DNA of 64,000 bases from Planctomycetes bacterium MalM25 (lineage in GTDB: Bacteria; Planctomycetota; Planctomycetia; Pirellulales; Lacipirellulaceae). This document shows, one piece after another, positions 59,895 to 64,000 of this stretch; positions within the stretch are counted from its first letter, which is position 1, and each line of letters opens with the position of its first letter. The stretch covers positions 3,025,968 to 3,089,967 of the forward strand of contig CP036424.1 in assembly GCA_007745835.1 (NCBI GenBank). Direction: 5' to 3'. The notes below the pieces were generated by a model. It searched no databases and was not told the DNA's origin. It saw only the letters and a list, made by a program, of their open reading frames with translations. The translations under genes were made by a program, and so were the position numbers.

Positions 59895-60344
59895 ATGTCC
59901 CGTACACGCAAAGCCTCGATCGACAAGATCCAGGATCTGTTGATCACTCGACGCGACGCCCTTCGGCGGGCGCTCGCGGGCGACCTGAGCCTGCTCATGA
60001 AGCTGCGTGACCAGGGGGGCAGCGACGTCGTCGACGCCGCTCTGGACGCCGCCCAAGACGAGATCAGTTCACAGCTCGCCGAAGTGGAGAGCCGTGAATT
60101 GGGGAGCATCGAGAAGGCTCTCGAGAAGATCCGATCCGGTTCGTACGGCGATTGCGAGATCTGCAACAAGCGGATCCCGATGGCCAGGCTGAACGCCCTG
60201 CCCTACGCCACCATGTGCATCGAATGCCAACAGGCGTCCGAGGACGGCACGCTCGACGACCGCCGGTCCGAAGATTGGAGCCGGGTTGTCGATACCGGAT
60301 ATTCCGACTCCGACAGGCCGGTCAGCGATCTCGAGCTGCAGTAA
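59895..60344 (+). CDS. DksA/TraR-family zinc-finger regulator
   Basis: The 149-aa protein has an N-terminal coiled-coil hairpin (about 10-80) and a C4 zinc finger with Cys87, Cys90, Cys108 and Cys111 (CEIC ... CIEC), the DksA/TraR arrangement. Members enter the RNA polymerase secondary channel, often with ppGpp, and alter promoter choice. ATG 59895 is chosen as the first Met before the conserved domain. A strong terminator follows at 60390. Confidence 0.9.
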   Translation: MSRTRKASIDKIQDLLITRRDALRRALAGDLSLLMKLRDQGGSDVVDAALDAAQDEISSQLAEVESRELGSIEKALEKIRSGSYGDCEICNKRIPMARLNALPYATMCIECQQASEDGTLDDRRSEDWSRVVDTGYSDSDRPVSDLELQ

Positions 60345-60389
60345 CCCCAAGATCGGACGCCGCGACGCGTCTGGTCCGCTAGACTACGA

Positions 60390-60422
60390 GGGCCGAGGCG
60401 TCGGGACGCCTCGGCCCTTTTT
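60390..60422 (+). terminator. Intrinsic terminator of the DksA-type gene
   Basis: A perfect 12-bp stem, GGGCCGAGGCGT / ACGCCTCGGCCC, with loop CGGG is followed by TTTTT. Confidence 0.93.
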
Positions 60423-60449
60423 GAGTACTAGCTCGCGCCCCGCATCGCC

Positions 60450-61619
60450 ATGTTGAGCCCTCTCCGCCAGACCGCGCTCGCCGCTTCGCTCTTCGCGGGC
60501 GCCTGGTCCTGCGTGGCGGGAGCGTCGGCCCAACCCGCAACCGGCAGCCAATGGCCCGAGCCGATCCGCCCGGTCTCTGCGGAGACGGCGGTCGAGAGCC
60601 GCGCCGAGGCGTTCCGCTCGCTCGCCCGCGATGTCGACGCCCTCGACGCTCAGCTAAGCATCTACAAACGGGTCGCCAAGCTCGTTTCGCCGAGCGTTGT
60701 GCATATCGAGGCCCAGCCGATCCGCGAGTACCGGGTCCGCTCCGGCGGCAACGAGGCGGGCTCGGGCGTGATCGTACGTTTCCGCGGCTCGCCTTACATC
60801 CTGACCAACCGCCACGTGATCAAGCACTCCGCGCCGTCGCGCATCCGGGTGCAGTTGGTCGACGGCCGCCCCTTCCGGCCCGAGCGGCTGTGGAGCGATA
60901 AGCAGACGGACGTCGCCGTGATGTCGATCGCCCCCGCCGACGCCGAGTCGCTCGTGCCCGCCGTGCTGGGCGACAGCTCGCGGCTGGAGATCGGCGAACA
61001 GGTGCTCGCGTTCGGCAGCCCGTTCGGGCTCAACCACAGCGTGACCCGCGGCATCGTCAGCGCCAAAGGGCGCTACAACCTCGACCTGGGCGACGGCGAG
61101 GTCGAGCTGCAGAACTTCTTACAGACCGACGCCGCCATCAATCCGGGCAACTCGGGCGGACCGCTCGTGAGCCTGCGCGGCGAGGTGATCGGCCTCAACA
61201 CGGCGATCGCCAGCAGCAGCGGGGGCAACGAGGGGATCGGCTTCTCGATCCCGATCAACCTGGCGACCCGCATCGCCGGGCAGCTGATCGAGTCGGGCTC
61301 GGCGTCGCGCGGCTACTTGGGGGTCACCTTCGACGACGAATTCAACGAGCAGCGTGCCCAATCGGCCGGCCTGCCCCGCTTGTTTGGGGCGTTCATCGAA
61401 AGAGTCCGCCCCGACTCGCCCGCCGCCCGCGCCGCCCTCCGGGCGAATGACATCCTGCTCACGTACAACGGCGACACGATCCAGGACTCGACCCACCTTT
61501 ACAACCTGGTGAACCTCACCGAGGTGGGCCGGCGGGTCGAGGTCGAGCTGGTCCGCAACGGCGCCCGGGTTCAAGCAACCATCGCCATCGGGCGTCGCCC
61601 CCCGGACCTCGAGAACTGA
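60450..61619 (+). CDS. HtrA/DegP-type serine protease with one PDZ domain
   Basis: The 389-aa protein has a signal peptide (LAASLFAGAWSCVAGASA), a helical spacer, the trypsin-like domain with His122 (TNRHVI), Asp154 (TDVAVM) and Ser235 (GNSGGPLV), and one PDZ domain (about 295-385, RGYLGVTFDDEF...ANDILLTYNGDTIQD). It is expected to degrade or refold envelope proteins. It lies just after the terminator of the DksA-type gene and 28 nt before the SGNH hydrolase, possibly cotranscribed with it. Confidence 0.95.
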   Translation: MLSPLRQTALAASLFAGAWSCVAGASAQPATGSQWPEPIRPVSAETAVESRAEAFRSLARDVDALDAQLSIYKRVAKLVSPSVVHIEAQPIREYRVRSGGNEAGSGVIVRFRGSPYILTNRHVIKHSAPSRIRVQLVDGRPFRPERLWSDKQTDVAVMSIAPADAESLVPAVLGDSSRLEIGEQVLAFGSPFGLNHSVTRGIVSAKGRYNLDLGDGEVELQNFLQTDAAINPGNSGGPLVSLRGEVIGLNTAIASSSGGNEGIGFSIPINLATRIAGQLIESGSASRGYLGVTFDDEFNEQRAQSAGLPRLFGAFIERVRPDSPAARAALRANDILLTYNGDTIQDSTHLYNLVNLTEVGRRVEVELVRNGARVQATIAIGRRPPDLEN

Positions 61620-61647
61620 GCCTCGACGCCACTTGAAGCGAGCCCCC

Positions 61648-62361
61648 ATGCAGCGTCTCCCCCTCGTCCCGATCACGCTCCTCGCCGCGGCGTCGTTCAC
61701 GAACGCCCAGCAACCCGCTCGGCCCGACCTGACGGCCTACGAAGCGGGCTTCGCACGCTGGGAGCCGGCGATCGCCGCCTTCGAGGGCCTCGACCACGCC
61801 ACGCCCGACCCCGAGGGCGCCGTCCTCCTGGTCGGCAGCAGCAGCATCCGCCTCTGGAAGAGTGCGGCCGAGGACCTGAAACCGTACCCGGTCATCCAAC
61901 GAGGCTACGGCGGCGCCAAGTTCTGCGACGTCGCCCACTTTGCGCCTCGGATCGTCACGCCCCATCGCTTCCGCGCGACCGTGGTGTTCGTCGGCAACGA
62001 CATCGTGGGGGGCGCAGCGGATAAGACGCCCGAAGAGGTCGCCCGTCTGTTCGGTTACCTCGCGGACCTGCTCCGCAGTCACCAGCCGGAGGCGCCGGTC
62101 ATCTGCTGCGACGTCCGCCCCGCCCCCAGCCGGTTCAAGGCGTGGGACAAGATCCGGCTCGGCAACGCCGCGTTGAAGGCGGCTTGCGAGCAGCGCGAGG
62201 GCGTGCACTACCTCGACACATCCGACGCCTTCCTCGTCGAGGGGGGCGACGCCGCGAGGGCCGACCTGTACGGCCCCGACCGCCTGCACCTGAACGAAGC
62301 GGGCTACGCGGTCTGGTCCGCGCAGATCAAGAGCGAGATCGACCGCGTGCTCGGCGAGTGA
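61648..62361 (+). CDS. Secreted SGNH/GDSL-type hydrolase
   Basis: The 237-aa protein has a signal peptide (RLPLVPITLLAAASFTNA) and the SGNH blocks: Ser in GSSSIRLW, Gly in GYGGAKFCD, Asn in VGNDIVGG, and Asp/His in DRLHLNEAGY. Such enzymes are esterases or lipases, often acting on acetylated carbohydrates. ATG 61648 is preferred over TTG 61633 since the signal peptide starts there. Confidence 0.9.
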   Translation: MQRLPLVPITLLAAASFTNAQQPARPDLTAYEAGFARWEPAIAAFEGLDHATPDPEGAVLLVGSSSIRLWKSAAEDLKPYPVIQRGYGGAKFCDVAHFAPRIVTPHRFRATVVFVGNDIVGGAADKTPEEVARLFGYLADLLRSHQPEAPVICCDVRPAPSRFKAWDKIRLGNAALKAACEQREGVHYLDTSDAFLVEGGDAARADLYGPDRLHLNEAGYAVWSAQIKSEIDRVLGE

Positions 62362-62476
62362 GGGGGTAGCGCGCTGAACGAAGAGACTCGCCCCGAGCGG
62401 ATTGCGATCCGAGTGTTGCGTGGGGACTGCCTGATCAAATTTGACGGAATGAATAACCGTCGCATACGATCCGTGT

Positions 62477-63907
62477 ATGGCGAGCTTCACTCACCGATCG
62501 ACCCTCGGGTTGGTTCAGGGCTTGGTCGTCGCGACACTCTTGGCAGGGCCAGCCTGCCAAGCGAGCGATCCTTTGCCCGCGGGGGCCGTGCTGATCGACG
62601 ACAACCTCGTCGGCGATCTTGAAGCGTGGGGCATGCTCGCCCTCAACCCGGCCCGCGATCAGATCGCCTACCAGAGCCGTGGAGCCTTGTGGGCCTCGGA
62701 TCTTTCGGGGGCGCCACCCGAGCGGGTGGTCGATCTGCCCGACACGCAGTCCGCTTACCTCCTGGGGACAGACTACGCCTCGTCGCGATCGCGATTCAAC
62801 AAGATCGGCGTCACTGATCTGCCCAAGGATCACTACCCGCGTGGTGAGGAACGCCCCACGATACGGATCAACGACCTCCAGTGGTCGGCGTCTCAAGGTG
62901 GTTGGTGCTACCTCGAAATCTCAAGCACAGGCGAACGCTCCTACGACGCGAAGCTCTCGCACAAGATCCGTTCGGTAGCGAACAACAACACCGTTGAAAC
63001 GCTCACCACCGCCTGCCGAGAACGATTCGATCAACCCCAAAGGTTCTGGAGCTTCGCGCTGCCCGACAACCACAACCTCATCATCCTCTACGCCGGTTCC
63101 TACGCCCATGTCACAAGCCGGCTTCCTCTCTTCTGGAACCGAGTCACTCAACGGCCTTTGGTGACCAGCTACGACCGAATCTTCCCAAGCCCCTCGTGCC
63201 GCCGATTCCTCGGCGTCGAGATCGACACGCACCAGCTGGTGCTGCTCAACGCGGACCTCCGGATCGAGAGACGCTACGACGTTTTCCTCGGCAAGGAACA
63301 CCACCTCACCTCCTGCGCCTGGTCGCCGAACGAGCGACACCTCCTCTACAAGCTCAAGCCCGCTTACCCGCCCCGGACCGCCGTGCCGTATCGAATCGAC
63401 CTCGAGACGGGCGAGGGCCTCCGGCTGAGTGAATCGCACGAGGGCGATCGGTTCGTCCTGACGGGCGACCGGGACGAGGCGCTGAGGATCGGCAAGTTCC
63501 CGATCCGCCACGGCGGGAAGTCCGACGGCGGGGACGGGAGCTACGTATCGCTCGTCGAGGCCGGTGGCCGGCACGAGACGTTCCTAGCGAACTTCAATCG
63601 CCGAACCGTGCGCGGCCGGAGGAGCGGCGAAGACAAACCATATCCGATGCCGGTCGTCAGCGCGAGCACGCGACAGGCAGTCATCGCGCTGCCACGCGGA
63701 CCGGGAACGGTCGGCTACCGCTACTGGCTGGTGGACGCCCAAGGGGAGCGGCGGCCGCTCGGAATGGACAACCGCGACTGCTACTACTCGCCGTGGCGTG
63801 TGTTGGCGTTCGTCGACGGCGGCAACCGCCTGCTCGCCAACGATTACACGCGACTCTTCACCGTCCCGATCGAATCCATCTCGAAGGATGACGTCGATGG
63901 TCCGTAA
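62477..63907 (+). CDS. Secreted beta-propeller-like protein
   Basis: The 476-aa protein has a signal peptide (GLVQGLVVATLLAGPACQA) and repeated beta-rich segments in the style of TolB/WD40 propellers (IAYQSRGALWASDLSG, LQWSASQGGWCYLEISS, CAWSPNERHLLYKLKPAYPP, RIDLETGEGLRLSE). No catalytic motif is visible. The next gene begins inside its last codons, so the two are likely coupled. Confidence 0.78.
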   Translation: MASFTHRSTLGLVQGLVVATLLAGPACQASDPLPAGAVLIDDNLVGDLEAWGMLALNPARDQIAYQSRGALWASDLSGAPPERVVDLPDTQSAYLLGTDYASSRSRFNKIGVTDLPKDHYPRGEERPTIRINDLQWSASQGGWCYLEISSTGERSYDAKLSHKIRSVANNNTVETLTTACRERFDQPQRFWSFALPDNHNLIILYAGSYAHVTSRLPLFWNRVTQRPLVTSYDRIFPSPSCRRFLGVEIDTHQLVLLNADLRIERRYDVFLGKEHHLTSCAWSPNERHLLYKLKPAYPPRTAVPYRIDLETGEGLRLSESHEGDRFVLTGDRDEALRIGKFPIRHGGKSDGGDGSYVSLVEAGGRHETFLANFNRRTVRGRRSGEDKPYPMPVVSASTRQAVIALPRGPGTVGYRYWLVDAQGERRPLGMDNRDCYYSPWRVLAFVDGGNRLLANDYTRLFTVPIESISKDDVDGP

Positions 63908-64000
63908 CCTGCCCGGGGCGCTGGCGTTCGCCCCCCTGCTCGTTGGTCTCGCCTCCGCCGGCATGCCGTCGATCGAAGGGGCCCGTGTGCTCGATGGCAA
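63897..64000 (+). CDS. Secreted protein, 5' fragment
   Basis: ATG 63897 has GAAGGA 8 nt upstream and opens a frame that runs off the right edge (about 34 codons). It begins with a signal peptide (VRNLPGALAFAPLLVGLASA) followed by MPSIEGARVLDG. ATG 63888, in frame, is an alternative. It overlaps the end of the propeller-like gene by 11 nt. The family cannot be told from this fragment. Confidence 0.7.
   Translation, partial: MVRNLPGALAFAPLLVGLASAGMPSIEGARVLDG

Noticed and set aside
1-64000. tRNA and rRNA genes
   Set aside because: No cloverleaf-like or rRNA-like sequence was recognised by reading; a covariance-model search would be needed to exclude a divergent one.

Overview
The window is GC-rich, densely coding bacterial DNA. 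Its gene families point strongly to a planctomycete, most likely of the Pirellulales/Lacipirellulaceae kind: a DUF1559 pseudopilin-like protein, two PEP-CTERM proteins, a TIGR03000-type protein with GSx repeats, an HTTM membrane protein with a partner gene, a formylglycine-type sulfatase, a GH117-like glycosidase and many secreted proteins known only from this phylum. This assignment is inferred from families; no rRNA or tRNA gene was seen.

Layout. 1-8456: a truncated TPR protein, a CobA-HemD fusion, a GH117-like hydrolase, a leftward LRR/DUF1559/EF-hand lipoprotein operon and a sulfatase. 8457-13169: a 68-aa protein coupled to a tail-anchored trypsin-like protease, then two PEP-CTERM proteins with nearly identical 3' ends and terminators. 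13400-19608: coaD with a class V aminotransferase, a signal-peptide-bearing PIMT, the GSx-repeat protein and the HTTM pair. 19615-29913: asd, truA, a transglutaminase-like protein, a Ser/Thr kinase, accA, a membrane HELGH protein, a GNAT enzyme, CvpA, a DUF457-like protein, dtd and a ZIP transporter, interspersed with several palindromic intergenic repeats. 30091-43774: a MORN-type protein, pdxA, a LOG-family protein, a histidine phosphatase, a three-gene secreted-protein cluster (two paralogues plus a DUF11 protein), an EamA transporter, an aminotransferase, an aldo/keto reductase and clpX. 44072-54740: secreted and membrane proteins, holA, two Cys-rich secreted proteins, a 1102-aa FtsX-type permease and an internally duplicated membrane protein. 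54741-57097: queuosine genes queC, queE and queF, with a repeat-flanked GxxExxY gene between queC and queE. 57120-64000: an FHA-domain protein, a DksA/TraR-type regulator, an HtrA protease, an SGNH hydrolase, a secreted propeller-like protein and a truncated secreted protein.

Housekeeping functions present include tetrapyrrole, CoA, lysine/threonine precursor, fatty-acid, PLP and queuosine biosynthesis, replication (holA), tRNA modification and proofreading, and protein quality control (clpX, htrA). The most notable unexplained features are: a 12-mer, GGGGCAGGGGGG, recurring inside unrelated genes and in two reading frames; several inverted-repeat elements whose ends coincide with the stop codon of the adjacent gene; the GxxExxY cassette; a secreted protein with about 30% cysteine; and the Gly-Ser-X repeat protein. 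Gene starts were reassigned from the longest open frame where a ribosome-binding site or signal peptide supported it.
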